NCBI GenBank assembly: GCA_947313825.1
Contig: CAMZNJ010000024.1
Span: 1-56,781 of the forward strand
Origin: an uncultured Deferribacteraceae bacterium
Lineage (GTDB): Bacteria; Chrysiogenota; Deferribacteres; CAMZNJ01
DNA: 56,781 nucleotides
Reading direction: 5' to 3'
Part shown: positions 1 through 7,447 of the stretch, one piece after another
Layout: each line of letters begins with the position of its first letter
Position numbering within the stretch: the first letter of the stretch is position 1
Made by a program: the position numbers and the translations under genes
Notes under the pieces: generated by a model
What the model saw: only the letters and a program-made list of their open reading frames with translations
What the model was told of the DNA's origin: nothing
Database searches by the model: none

Positions 1-669
1 CTAGCAGGACCACTGCAAACTAGCCTCGACCAAATGGACTCTATCCTACGCATGGTCGAACTCTCAGCACTACGCGACCCCTCCGAAACAGCAGCACACG
101 CACAACGCGTTGGAGCATACTCCTCCGAAATATTCGAACACTACGCTAGGGTCAACGGTGTCGCACACAACAAAATAAACTTCATCAAAGATAAAATTCG
201 CGTCTCAGCAATGCTTCACGACATAGGCAAAGTAGGGGTTGCTGACGCCATCCTAAAGAAAAAAGGACCTCTCACCGAAAGCGAAAGAACAGCAATGAGA
301 AAACACTCGGTCAAAGGTGCAAAAATATTCGACAAACCGCGTAACTCACTGGAAAGCATCGCCAAAGAGATAGCACTACACCACCACCAACAGTGGGACG
401 GAAGCGGTTACCCAATAGTGCAACTCCCCTCAGGGGGCAACAGACCTCTGAAAGGAGAAGAAATACCCATATCAGCACGAATTGTCGCCATTGCCGACGT
501 GTTCGACGCACTCGTAACAAAACGATCCTACAAAGAGGCAATCCCCGTGGAGGAAGCAGTGAAAATAATCAACGACTCCTCAGGAACACACTTCGACCCC
601 GATGTTGTAGCATCGTTTAACGCAGTCCTCCCCATCCTACAACTAATCGGGCACCGCTACCCATCGTAG
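1..669 (+). CDS. HD-GYP domain protein (cyclic-di-GMP phosphodiesterase-like), 5' end missing
   Basis: The reading frame is open to the first base of the window, so the N-terminus lies outside; an internal ATG at 34 is probably not the start. Counting from base 1, the HD motif (HDIGK) is at about residues 73-77 and the second signature (HH followed by DGSGYP) begins near residue 127. It continues into IPISARIVAIADVFDAL, the conserved HD-GYP core. Enzymes of this family hydrolyse cyclic-di-GMP to pGpG or GMP at a metal centre and act in the cytoplasm, often joined to a sensor or receiver domain that would be in the missing part. The stop codon abuts a 16-bp tandem array. Family assignment is firm; the upstream domains and the physiological output are unknown. 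Confidence 0.93.
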   Translation, partial: LAGPLQTSLDQMDSILRMVELSALRDPSETAAHAQRVGAYSSEIFEHYARVNGVAHNKINFIKDKIRVSAMLHDIGKVGVADAILKKKGPLTESERTAMRKHSVKGAKIFDKPRNSLESIAKEIALHHHQQWDGSGYPIVQLPSGGNRPLKGEEIPISARIVAIADVFDALVTKRSYKEAIPVEEAVKIINDSSGTHFDPDVVASFNAVLPILQLIGHRYPS

Positions 670-838
670 GCGTGTGGCTGTGTAGTCGTGTGGCTGTGTA
701 GTCGTGTGGCTGTGTAGGCGTGTGGCTGTGTAGGCGTGTGGCTGTGTGGTCGTGTGGCTGTGTAGGCGTGTGGCTGTGTAGTCGTGTGGCTGTGTAGGCG
801 TGTGGCTGTGTAGTCGTGTGGCTGTGTGGCTGTGTGGC
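670..838. repeat. Minisatellite, 16-bp unit, about 10.5 copies
   Basis: Tandem copies of CGTGTGGCTGTGTAGT begin at the stop codon of the HD-GYP gene. Variation is mainly at the last bases (tagt, tagg, tggt). The reverse strand reads as an open Thr/His/Gln-rich frame only because the unit lacks stops in some frames; it is not a gene. There are no spacers, so it is not CRISPR. Confidence 0.95.
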
Positions 839-856
839 ACCGTCCATTATTTACTA

Positions 857-885
857 TGGACTATCCTTGCCCGATGGTGTATACT
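857..885 (+). promoter_or_regulatory. Predicted sigma70 promoter for the leader and yggT-like gene
   Basis: TGGACT (857-862), a 17-bp spacer and TATACT (880-885), with a predicted start near 892. It lies just after the minisatellite and about 155 bp before the yggT-like start codon, so it would produce a long structured leader. Confidence 0.55.
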
Positions 886-891
886 TGTAAG

Positions 892-1012
892 TGATTAACC
901 CTAAACATATCAAACAAGGTGTTTGCGTAAGGTGCCTGTGCCTATTCACACAGGGGCAACTCGACCACTAAGCCCCTTACGGCGACTGCAAATCCATTTT
1001 TGCAGACTAATT
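892..1012 (+). promoter_or_regulatory. Structured leader with two mutually exclusive stems (riboswitch-like, family not recognised)
   Basis: The leader can fold into a closing stem in which TTTGC and GTAAGG (around 921-934) pair with CCTTAC and GCAAA further down, enclosing a perfect 6-bp hairpin CCTGTG/CACAGG. The same GCAAA can instead pair downstream in CTGCAAA-loop-TTTGCAG (about 987-1006), followed by ACTAATTTT, which resembles a weak terminator. Competition between an aptamer-closing stem and a terminator stem is typical of riboswitches and attenuators. No ligand class was matched from remembered consensus motifs. Another possibility is a small standalone RNA. Confidence 0.4.
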
Positions 1013-1040
1013 TTGCGGATTGATTAGGGCAGGAGGATAC

Positions 1041-1868
1041 ATGTTCGATTCCATGGTAGTTGAGTCCAGCTCAAAGCTTTTTCTTTTGCTACTCACATAC
1101 GCGTTTTATATTTTTAGTGTACTGCTTCTTCTTCGTAGCGTTATTACTCGCCAAGAGCTCAACTTCAACACTGTAGGGCGTTTAATCGCCTCCCTAACCT
1201 CCAAATACATACCTGAACGCCTTTCGACGCTCCAAGTGCAAATGCTTTTAGGATTAGTGTCAGTTGCTTACGTTGTTGGTGGTATGTTTCTCGCTCGGGA
1301 TTTCAGCCTTGCACAGTCGGTTCCATTTATTGTCCGTGTTCTAAACTTCTACATGGTAGTGGTGTTTGTGTCCCTGATTATCCTGTCCAATCCTCAGAGC
1401 ACCAACGCTAGCATGCTTGTAACCTTATTTCGTCGTGTTGGTCAGCAGTTGTGCAATACTGTTTCGCCGGTAATCCCAATACGTTCGAAGATGCTTTATG
1501 CTTTCGTTGGTTTGCTATTTTTGGGGATTTATTTGTCGGTAATCTTTGCTATCCTTATTTTCGAGTCTCTTACACGTGGCATCTCTTTTGATATTGTGCG
1601 AATGTTATCTGTGGGGTTTAGCTTTACAATAGCTGGTGTTATGTCGTTTTTGAGTTTTTATGCCATGCTTCTGTTTTTCAGGGTTTTGCTTTCATGGTTT
1701 TCACCCGATCCTCGCAACAATTTTTATATACTTTTGTATTATTCAACGGAATCGTATTTGGGTTTTTTCAGGCGTTTAATCCCTTCGGTTGGGATGTTTG
1801 ATTTGTCGCCCATTGCTGCTTTAGTTTCGATTTATGTGATACGCAATATATTAATTTTGTTTTTGTAG
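1041..1868 (+). CDS. YggT family integral membrane protein
   Basis: A 275-residue hydrophobic protein with about six predicted membrane spans. The C-terminal part contains the YggT family signature: LLSWFSPDPRNN, then ESYLGFFRRLIPS and FDLSPIAALV. The N-terminal half carries a weaker similar pattern, as in two-repeat family members. YggT proteins are inner-membrane proteins without a settled biochemical role; links to osmotic homeostasis or cell-division-associated loci are reported in some bacteria. The ATG at 1041 was chosen over an in-frame TTG at 1020 because AGGAGG lies at 1031-1036 directly before it. The structured leader upstream suggests regulated expression. Confidence 0.8.
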   Translation: MFDSMVVESSSKLFLLLLTYAFYIFSVLLLLRSVITRQELNFNTVGRLIASLTSKYIPERLSTLQVQMLLGLVSVAYVVGGMFLARDFSLAQSVPFIVRVLNFYMVVVFVSLIILSNPQSTNASMLVTLFRRVGQQLCNTVSPVIPIRSKMLYAFVGLLFLGIYLSVIFAILIFESLTRGISFDIVRMLSVGFSFTIAGVMSFLSFYAMLLFFRVLLSWFSPDPRNNFYILLYYSTESYLGFFRRLIPSVGMFDLSPIAALVSIYVIRNILILFL

Positions 1869-1882
1869 TAAATACGGTATTT

Positions 1883-1951
1883 TTGCCTGCTATTGCGATG
1901 GTTGCTGTTATTTTCATAATTGTTTCAATTCTTGTTATAGCTAAGACGTAG
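1883..1951 (+). CDS. Possible small hydrophobic protein (22 residues from TTG, 17 from ATG)
   Basis: Between the yggT-like stop and the PIN-TRAM gene, one frame reads from TTG 1883 (or ATG 1898) to TAG 1949. It gives a single hydrophobic helix with a short polar end (AKT). There is no clear ribosome binding site and no homologue known to me. It is listed because the frame is uniformly membrane-like in an otherwise short gap, and because its stop directly precedes an in-frame TTG of the next gene. Confidence 0.2.
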   Translation: MPAIAMVAVIFIIVSILVIAKT

Positions 1952-1975
1952 TTGGTTTATTTTTGGGGTTACTTT

Positions 1976-2965
1976 ATGTTAATTTTTAGGGTAGTTTTTG
2001 TTGTATCTGTCTTATTAGTGTTCCTTGTATCATACGTTAGTTTGGGGTTGGAGCTTCAGGGAGCGGCAGTTTTCATTGTTGCAACCCTTGCCATGGCCAT
2101 TGTTTTGGATATTTTGGCGTATTTTCTCAAGGTGTACACAAATTACAGGATAATGTCGGGTTTTCTTTTCGCATCCTTCTTCCTCCTTGTTGGATCGTGG
2201 GCTTACACCTACTGGGGTGGCGTATTTTTGCAGCAGGAAGCAATAAGGATATCTTTTTTCTTCATTGTTTTGTATTCTGGGTTTTTGTTCGGCTACAAAA
2301 ACTATCGCTTTACACGAAGAATAATTGTCATGGTGTTTAAGCAGGGCACAAAGTCGTCCCATTTTACCCCTGAGGAGAGACGACTGGCAGTGGACACATC
2401 TGCCTTAATCGACTCTCGCATTGCGGGCATATGCGAGACAGGCTTCATTGATGGGCAAATACTCATCCCGAACTTTGTTCTCCATGAGCTCCAATTTATT
2501 GCCGACTCCCAAGATCATTTGCGTCGTCAGAAAGGTCGACTGGGGCTTGAAACCCTCAAGAAGCTTCGCGAGATACCAACCGTAACCGTATCCGTTGACG
2601 ATGTTCCCGTTTCCCAACTCCCCGTGGACGAACGATTGGTGGAGTTTGCCCAAAAAAAACGAGCACGACTCATCTCCACCGACTTCAATCTTCTAAAAGT
2701 TGCAGAGATACGCGGAGTCAGCATTCTCAATATTAACGAGCTATCCTTGGCAATGCGTCAAACAGTGCTCCCTGGCGAAATTCTTACCGTAACTGTTGTC
2801 AAAGCTGGCAAGGAGCACAGGCAGGGGGTTGCATACCTTAACGACGGCACAATGGTTGTTGTGGAGGATGGCGTCTCCCTAATCGGAAAGAAGCTGGATG
2901 TTCGCGTTGTGAGCCTGTTGCAAACAGAGTCGGGTCGCATTATATTCACGAGTCAAATGCGTTAA
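1976..2965 (+). CDS. Membrane-anchored PIN-TRAM domain protein (YacL-like)
   Basis: A 329-residue protein with three parts. The first about 105 residues form four membrane spans. The middle is a PIN nuclease-like domain beginning at AVDTSALIDSR (acidic residue near D140), with conserved LHELQ and ISTDFNLLKVA segments. The last about 60 residues match a TRAM domain (VLPGEILTV to the C-terminus), a predicted RNA-binding fold. This arrangement is that of the YacL/PilT-N family found in many bacteria. Its substrate is unknown, though PIN domains are usually Mg-dependent RNases. The ATG at 1976 follows TTGGGG; an upstream TTG at 1952 would add eight residues but lacks a ribosome binding site. It probably shares a transcript with the yggT-like gene. 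Confidence 0.87.
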   Translation: MLIFRVVFVVSVLLVFLVSYVSLGLELQGAAVFIVATLAMAIVLDILAYFLKVYTNYRIMSGFLFASFFLLVGSWAYTYWGGVFLQQEAIRISFFFIVLYSGFLFGYKNYRFTRRIIVMVFKQGTKSSHFTPEERRLAVDTSALIDSRIAGICETGFIDGQILIPNFVLHELQFIADSQDHLRRQKGRLGLETLKKLREIPTVTVSVDDVPVSQLPVDERLVEFAQKKRARLISTDFNLLKVAEIRGVSILNINELSLAMRQTVLPGEILTVTVVKAGKEHRQGVAYLNDGTMVVVEDGVSLIGKKLDVRVVSLLQTESGRIIFTSQMR

Positions 2966-3027
2966 GCAACAACAGCCTGCTCAGCTCGGAAAATGCTCCC
3001 CGTATGCATGTTGCCCCAACGGGATTA

Positions 3028-3110
3028 GTGGCTGTGTGGCTGTGATGACTGTGTTGCTATGTTGCTGTGATGACTGTGTGGCTGTGATGACTGTGTTGGC
3101 TGTGTTGCGG
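3028..3110. repeat. Imperfect tandem repeat, about 17-bp unit
   Basis: About four degenerate copies of CTGTGATGACTGTGTGG and shorter GTGTTGCTGT-like fragments fill the gap before trpS. The composition resembles the array at 670 but the unit differs. Confidence 0.8.
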
Positions 3111-3154
3111 TAATGGTTCGGGGTGTACTGATCGAATAAGCAAAAGGGTGGTTT

Positions 3155-4144
3155 ATGATGAAAAAAGTTTTGGCGGGGATGCGTCCCACAGGTGCCCTGC
3201 ATTTGGGTAACTATTTCGGTGCGTTGAAAAACTTTGTGGATATGCAGAACTCCACGGATTACGATACCACGTTTTTTATTGCCGATTGGCATGCCCTGAC
3301 TACAAATTACGAAGATCCGCAGGATATCAAAGGGAATGTGCGTGAGGTTTTGCTGGACTACCTTGCTTGCGGCATAAGTACCGAAAAAAGTAGGGTTTTC
3401 ATTCAGTCCTACAACCCTTACCACGCCGAAATGTTTCTCATCCTCAGCATGGTAACACCAATCACATGGCTGGAACGTACGCCAAGTTACAAAGAGCTTC
3501 GGGAAAATATTGCAAACAAAGATCTATCTAATTACGGTTTTTTAGGATACCCTGTTTTACAAACAGCTGATATTGTTTTGTACGACGCTGACCTCGTCCC
3601 CATCGGGGTAGATCAGGCACCTCATCTGGAAATATCGCGGGAGATTGTACGACGCTTTAACCACCTCTACAGCACGGATGTGTTGAAAGAACCGCAAGCC
3701 ATGCTGTCTGAATCCTCCAAACTACTCGGAACGGATGGACGCAAAATGAGCAAATCGTACGGCAATGTCATCATGCTGAAACAGGACATTAATCAAGTGA
3801 AAAAAATGCTCAAAACCATGAAAACTGATGAAAGTCGTCAGCGTCGTACTGATGCTGGTAACCCCGACGTATGCCCCGTGTACGACTACCACAAACTCTT
3901 CTCCAACGACGCAGAGCTTGCAGAATGTGCCACAGGGTGTCGTAGTGCTAGCATCGGCTGTGTCGACTGCAAAAATATACTCATCCCCCATATTGTGGAG
4001 TTTCTGGAGGGGGTGCAGAGCAAACGCAAGGTTTTGGAAGCAGAAATATCTGACCCTTACGAATACCTTGCCCCACACAGTGCACCATCAACAGAACAAG
4101 CAGGGCGACGTGTGGACTCTGTTCGCCGTGCCATGGGAATATAG
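3155..4144 (+). CDS. trpS: Tryptophanyl-tRNA synthetase
   Basis: A 329-residue class I aminoacyl-tRNA synthetase, the usual length for bacterial TrpS. It activates tryptophan with ATP and charges tRNA-Trp. The HIGH-type motif is in PTGALHLGNYFGAL (near residues 11-24) and the KMSKS loop is exact at residues 197-201, followed by YGN. GVDQAPHLEISREI and GFLGYPVLQTADIVLY are typical of the family. Two consecutive ATGs (3155, 3158) follow a GGTGG site; either could be used. The gene stands alone between two repeat regions. Confidence 0.97.
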   Translation: MMKKVLAGMRPTGALHLGNYFGALKNFVDMQNSTDYDTTFFIADWHALTTNYEDPQDIKGNVREVLLDYLACGISTEKSRVFIQSYNPYHAEMFLILSMVTPITWLERTPSYKELRENIANKDLSNYGFLGYPVLQTADIVLYDADLVPIGVDQAPHLEISREIVRRFNHLYSTDVLKEPQAMLSESSKLLGTDGRKMSKSYGNVIMLKQDINQVKKMLKTMKTDESRQRRTDAGNPDVCPVYDYHKLFSNDAELAECATGCRSASIGCVDCKNILIPHIVEFLEGVQSKRKVLEAEISDPYEYLAPHSAPSTEQAGRRVDSVRRAMGI

Positions 4145-4151
4145 GCGGCAT

Positions 4152-4199
4152 TGCGGGCAAGCGTAATGGGCACAAGCGTAATGGGCACAAGCGTAATCG
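4152..4199. repeat. Short tandem repeat, 15-bp unit
   Basis: About three copies of GCGTAATGGGCACAA lie between the trpS stop and the start of the pseudouridine synthase gene; the last copy is degenerate. Confidence 0.85.
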
Positions 4200-4230
4200 G
4201 TGAAATAAAACAACACAAGGACGAAAACAC

Positions 4231-5151
4231 ATGGCAAACCACAAACCTGACTCCAAGTCAAAAAACCTTACGTCGTCGGGGTTGAGGCTCAACAAATACA
4301 TTGCAACACATTACGGGTGCAGTCGACGCGATGCCGATAAACTTATCGATGCCAAACGTGTTAAGATAAATGGACGTGTGGCTGTGCTAGGTGATACCCA
4401 ACAGGCTGGGGACGTTGTGTCTGTTGACGATGCCCCCGTTTATGAACAGAAAGAATACACCTACATCAAATTTTACAAACCCAAAGGGATGCTCTCAACA
4501 TACGCGTCAAACACTGTGGACACCGAAGGGAAAGCAACACTCATGGATATACCCCAGTTCGCCAAAAACAAACTCCCCTATGCCGGTCGACTAGATTACG
4601 ATAGCGAAGGGTTGATGATACTTAGCAACAACCGTGAGCTAGTGAGTAGCCTCTCCCATCCGTCGTCTCGCTCTAGCAAGGTTTACCGCGTATGGGCATC
4701 GCGTAGCCTGACTCCCAGTGAGCTCCATGACCTCGAGTCGGGCATCGCCTACAAGGGGATTCAGTACGCACCTTGCCATATTCACGCCATCGGCTCCAAT
4801 AAATACAGCGTAACCCTTTACGAGGGCAAAAATCGCCAAATTCGTAACATGTTTAGGTTCATGGATATTCATGTTCGTCGCCTTGTTCGCGTTAGCGTCG
4901 CCTCTGTTCGTTTGGATGGCATGAAGGCAGGTGAGTTTCGTGTACTGACTGCTCAGGAGGTTGCTTCTTTGGCGTCGCGTTCTTCGGGGCAGGGCACTCG
5001 TTCTTCGGGGCAGGGCACTCGTTCTTCGGGGCATAGCTCCTCGGGGCAGGGCACTCGTTCTTCGGGGCAGGGCACTCGTTCTTCGGGGCATAGCTCTTCG
5101 GGGCATAGCTCCTCGGGGCAGGTCTCTTCGGGTGGGCGAAATAAGCACTAG
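4231..5151 (+). CDS. RsuA/RluB family rRNA pseudouridine synthase with a repeat tail
   Basis: A 306-residue protein. An S4 RNA-binding domain spans about residues 18-65 (LNKYIATHYGCSRRDADKLI). The catalytic domain follows, with the active-site aspartate near D122 in GRLDYDSEGLMIL and the family motifs KVYRVW and GKNRQIRNMF. Members isomerise a uridine in 16S (RsuA) or 23S rRNA (RluB/E/F); the exact target cannot be decided here. After about residue 248 the protein continues into a low-complexity tail of RSSGQGT and SSGHSS units, encoded by a minisatellite and not part of the fold. AAGGA at 4217 supports the ATG. The sensor kinase gene starts 9 bp after the stop. Confidence 0.92.
   Translation: MANHKPDSKSKNLTSSGLRLNKYIATHYGCSRRDADKLIDAKRVKINGRVAVLGDTQQAGDVVSVDDAPVYEQKEYTYIKFYKPKGMLSTYASNTVDTEGKATLMDIPQFAKNKLPYAGRLDYDSEGLMILSNNRELVSSLSHPSSRSSKVYRVWASRSLTPSELHDLESGIAYKGIQYAPCHIHAIGSNKYSVTLYEGKNRQIRNMFRFMDIHVRRLVRVSVASVRLDGMKAGEFRVLTAQEVASLASRSSGQGTRSSGQGTRSSGHSSSGQGTRSSGQGTRSSGHSSSGHSSSGQVSSGGRNKH
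4975..5132. repeat. In-frame minisatellite encoding the RluB-like tail
   Basis: Units of 21 bp (RSSGQGT) alternate with shorter 15-bp units (SSGHS-type). All unit lengths are multiples of three, so copy-number change would lengthen or shorten a Ser/Gly/Arg tail without a frameshift. Confidence 0.9.
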
Positions 5152-5160
5152 GGTAGGGGT

Positions 5161-7368
5161 ATGTTTCGAGTTAAAAAGCTTAGGCGTGCTAACAGAAAAG
5201 TAATTAAGTACACATTTTTTTTAGCGGTGCTAGTGCTTTTCAACTACTACTCGTCCATATTTTTCTCAGATTACGGCTCCCTTTCCGGCTCCAGCATTCT
5301 CAGTTTTTTTCTTGTTAACATCAACCTCATCGTTTTCACAATATTAATTTTCGTTGTTCTCAGCAACCTTGTTCGCCACTTTGCTGATAGGCGTAACAAC
5401 CTTTTCGGCTCTAAGATAAAGCGTCGTGTGTTGGTTTTCATGACGATTATTACCGTTGTTCCAATTTTCACCATGGCGTTTTTCTCGATTAATATTATCA
5501 ACTCCACCATTAATAAGTGGTTTGAGTCTCGCGTTGAGGAGTCCCTTTACGGCTCCCTGACCCTCATGAGTCAGTACCGCGATAACCTTGGTCGCGATCT
5601 GGCCGACAGGGGCATTGAGCTGTCGTTGACCATTACTAACAACCGCCTGACCTACACTTACGAGCGTGATGCACTTCAGCGTGTTATTTCAGATCTGACC
5701 AACACAACCATCGTTGACGGTATCGAGGTTTTGTCGGCATTTGGTGGTGTTATTGTTGAGAGTGGCGACAGTTTTTTCTCCTACTCCGACTTAATCACAA
5801 ATCAGTCGTTGGCGAGCAATATTGATATTTACAGTCAGTCTATCTCTTACGGTTATCGTGTCAAGGATGATCGCGAAGTTTTCTGGACGATCGTGCCTGT
5901 TTACTCGCAGTTCGACGACGGGGTAATACTTGCTAAGGTGATGCTTTATCGTATTGCAGGCACCATCGACGCCCAAACATTGGGGCAAATCGAGCAGTCC
6001 TACACCAACTACAAAGATATTAGCCGCTTCTCCTCAACCCTTAAGGTATCGCAAATACTCATCATTTTGGCACTAGCATTAGGTTTGGCTTTGTTATTTT
6101 TAGGTGCAGCCCTAGTTTTTGCCAACTCCCTCCTCAAGCCGATTCAAGAGCTTGCGGAGGCAGCCATTAATGTTGCCAAAGGGAACATGAAGGTTCGTGT
6201 GGCTGAGGGTGGTTACGATGAAATATCACGATTGATGTCGTCATTTAACTACATGCTGGACGAACTAGCAAGCAAGTCTGAAGCCCTCTCTGAGCAAAAA
6301 GATGCACTGGAAAGAATGTATAGCCAACTCAGCAACAGCAACCTCTACATTGAAGCAATTCTGGATAACGCACACATCGCACTAACACTCTACGACCACA
6401 ACCTAGAAGAACTGCAAACCAATCGGGACGCACGCACTCTCATGCATAAATATCGCGGGCTACAAAGCACCATACATAAAGAGGTACACGACCTGATTAA
6501 CAGCACCTCACCGCGAATAGACACATCTCGACAGATGGAATGGGTTGGCTCCAGTGGGAAAATTGCCATCCTAGAAATAAAATTAGTTAAGATTATTGCC
6601 TCAGAGGACGATTCTAAATCTAACAGTGGTGCTTATCGATCTGAAAGCGTACTAGTGATTATAGACGACGTTACGGACTTCATCCAAACAGCACGCATGA
6701 GAGTGTGGCAAGATATGGCACGGAAAATCACTCATGAAATAAAAAACCCACTAACACCCATCAAACTCAATACCGAACGCATGGCTCGCAAAGCTCTTAC
6801 CCAAAACATGGATCGCAACGAATTAGGCGAAATAGTACTAAAAACATCGGAAATTATTATCAGCGAAGTGGATAATATGCTCAAAATGGTGGAAGAATTT
6901 AATATTTACACAAGTATTTCCGACTTCTCCCCAGAAACAATAAAACTCAAACCGCTCATGGAGTCGATCAAACGCCTATACGACAACGCATACCCAGATG
7001 TTACATTTGTGGTGGACTGCCCCCCAAATCTTGAAGTGATGGCGGACAATCAATTGCTAAAACGGCTATTCATCAACCTCATAAACAACAGCGTTCACGC
7101 CATGGAGAGCATGCCCGAAGGCAAAATAGAAATGATAGCCATTCCTGAAAATAGCACTATCAATATTAACGTGAAAGATAATGGCAAAGGGATAGACAGT
7201 AAACACCTAGATAAAATATTCACTCCTTACTACAGCAACAAACCACAGGGGACAGGGCTTGGGTTGGCAATTGTACATAAAATAGTGGAACAGCATCGTG
7301 GTAATATTTCTGTGGACACACAAAAAGGGCAAGGCACAGAATTTAAAATAACTCTGCCAATAAAATAA
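5161..7368 (+). CDS. NtrY-like membrane sensor histidine kinase
   Basis: A 735-residue protein. Three predicted membrane helices lie near residues 17-36, 46-68 and 88-110. A long extracytoplasmic region follows to about 297, then a further helix (about 298-322), a HAMP linker (LLKPIQELAEAA onward) and a PAS-like segment. The HisKA domain has the phosphorylatable His near H525 (HEIKNPLTPIKL). The HATPase carries N (INNSVHAM), G1 (DNGKGI) and G2 (GTGLGLAIV) boxes. This architecture matches NtrY, which senses nitrogen or redox/envelope cues and phosphorylates an NtrX/NtrC-type regulator. No response regulator is adjacent, so the partner lies elsewhere. Coding-strand composition switches from G/T-rich to A/C-rich near 6,250. 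Confidence 0.9.
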   Translation: MFRVKKLRRANRKVIKYTFFLAVLVLFNYYSSIFFSDYGSLSGSSILSFFLVNINLIVFTILIFVVLSNLVRHFADRRNNLFGSKIKRRVLVFMTIITVVPIFTMAFFSINIINSTINKWFESRVEESLYGSLTLMSQYRDNLGRDLADRGIELSLTITNNRLTYTYERDALQRVISDLTNTTIVDGIEVLSAFGGVIVESGDSFFSYSDLITNQSLASNIDIYSQSISYGYRVKDDREVFWTIVPVYSQFDDGVILAKVMLYRIAGTIDAQTLGQIEQSYTNYKDISRFSSTLKVSQILIILALALGLALLFLGAALVFANSLLKPIQELAEAAINVAKGNMKVRVAEGGYDEISRLMSSFNYMLDELASKSEALSEQKDALERMYSQLSNSNLYIEAILDNAHIALTLYDHNLEELQTNRDARTLMHKYRGLQSTIHKEVHDLINSTSPRIDTSRQMEWVGSSGKIAILEIKLVKIIASEDDSKSNSGAYRSESVLVIIDDVTDFIQTARMRVWQDMARKITHEIKNPLTPIKLNTERMARKALTQNMDRNELGEIVLKTSEIIISEVDNMLKMVEEFNIYTSISDFSPETIKLKPLMESIKRLYDNAYPDVTFVVDCPPNLEVMADNQLLKRLFINLINNSVHAMESMPEGKIEMIAIPENSTININVKDNGKGIDSKHLDKIFTPYYSNKPQGTGLGLAIVHKIVEQHRGNISVDTQKGQGTEFKITLPIK

Positions 7369-7390
7369 ACAATTTTTTGTAAATAAGAGG

Positions 7391-7419
7391 TTTACAATAG
7401 GCAACAGTAGTTATATAAT
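7391..7419 (+). promoter_or_regulatory. Predicted sigma70 promoter of the MCP gene
   Basis: TTTACA (7391-7396), a 17-bp spacer and a perfect TATAAT (7414-7419). The predicted start is about 22 bp before the MCP ATG, and AGGGGG at 7434-7439 is the ribosome binding site. Confidence 0.75.
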
Positions 7420-7447
7420 AAAATGTTAGTATTAGGGGGCTTGGATA

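Noticed and set aside
617..847. Open frames on the minus strand rich in Thr, His, Gln and Arg
   Set aside because: They are translations of the 16-bp array in several frames, with no start context or non-repeat sequence.
892..1012. Known riboswitch classes, SRP RNA, 6S RNA or tRNA in the leader before yggT
   Set aside because: None of the remembered conserved cores (for example the SRP GGAAG tetraloop region, tRNA T-loop, TPP, SAM, cobalamin or c-di-GMP motifs) is present.
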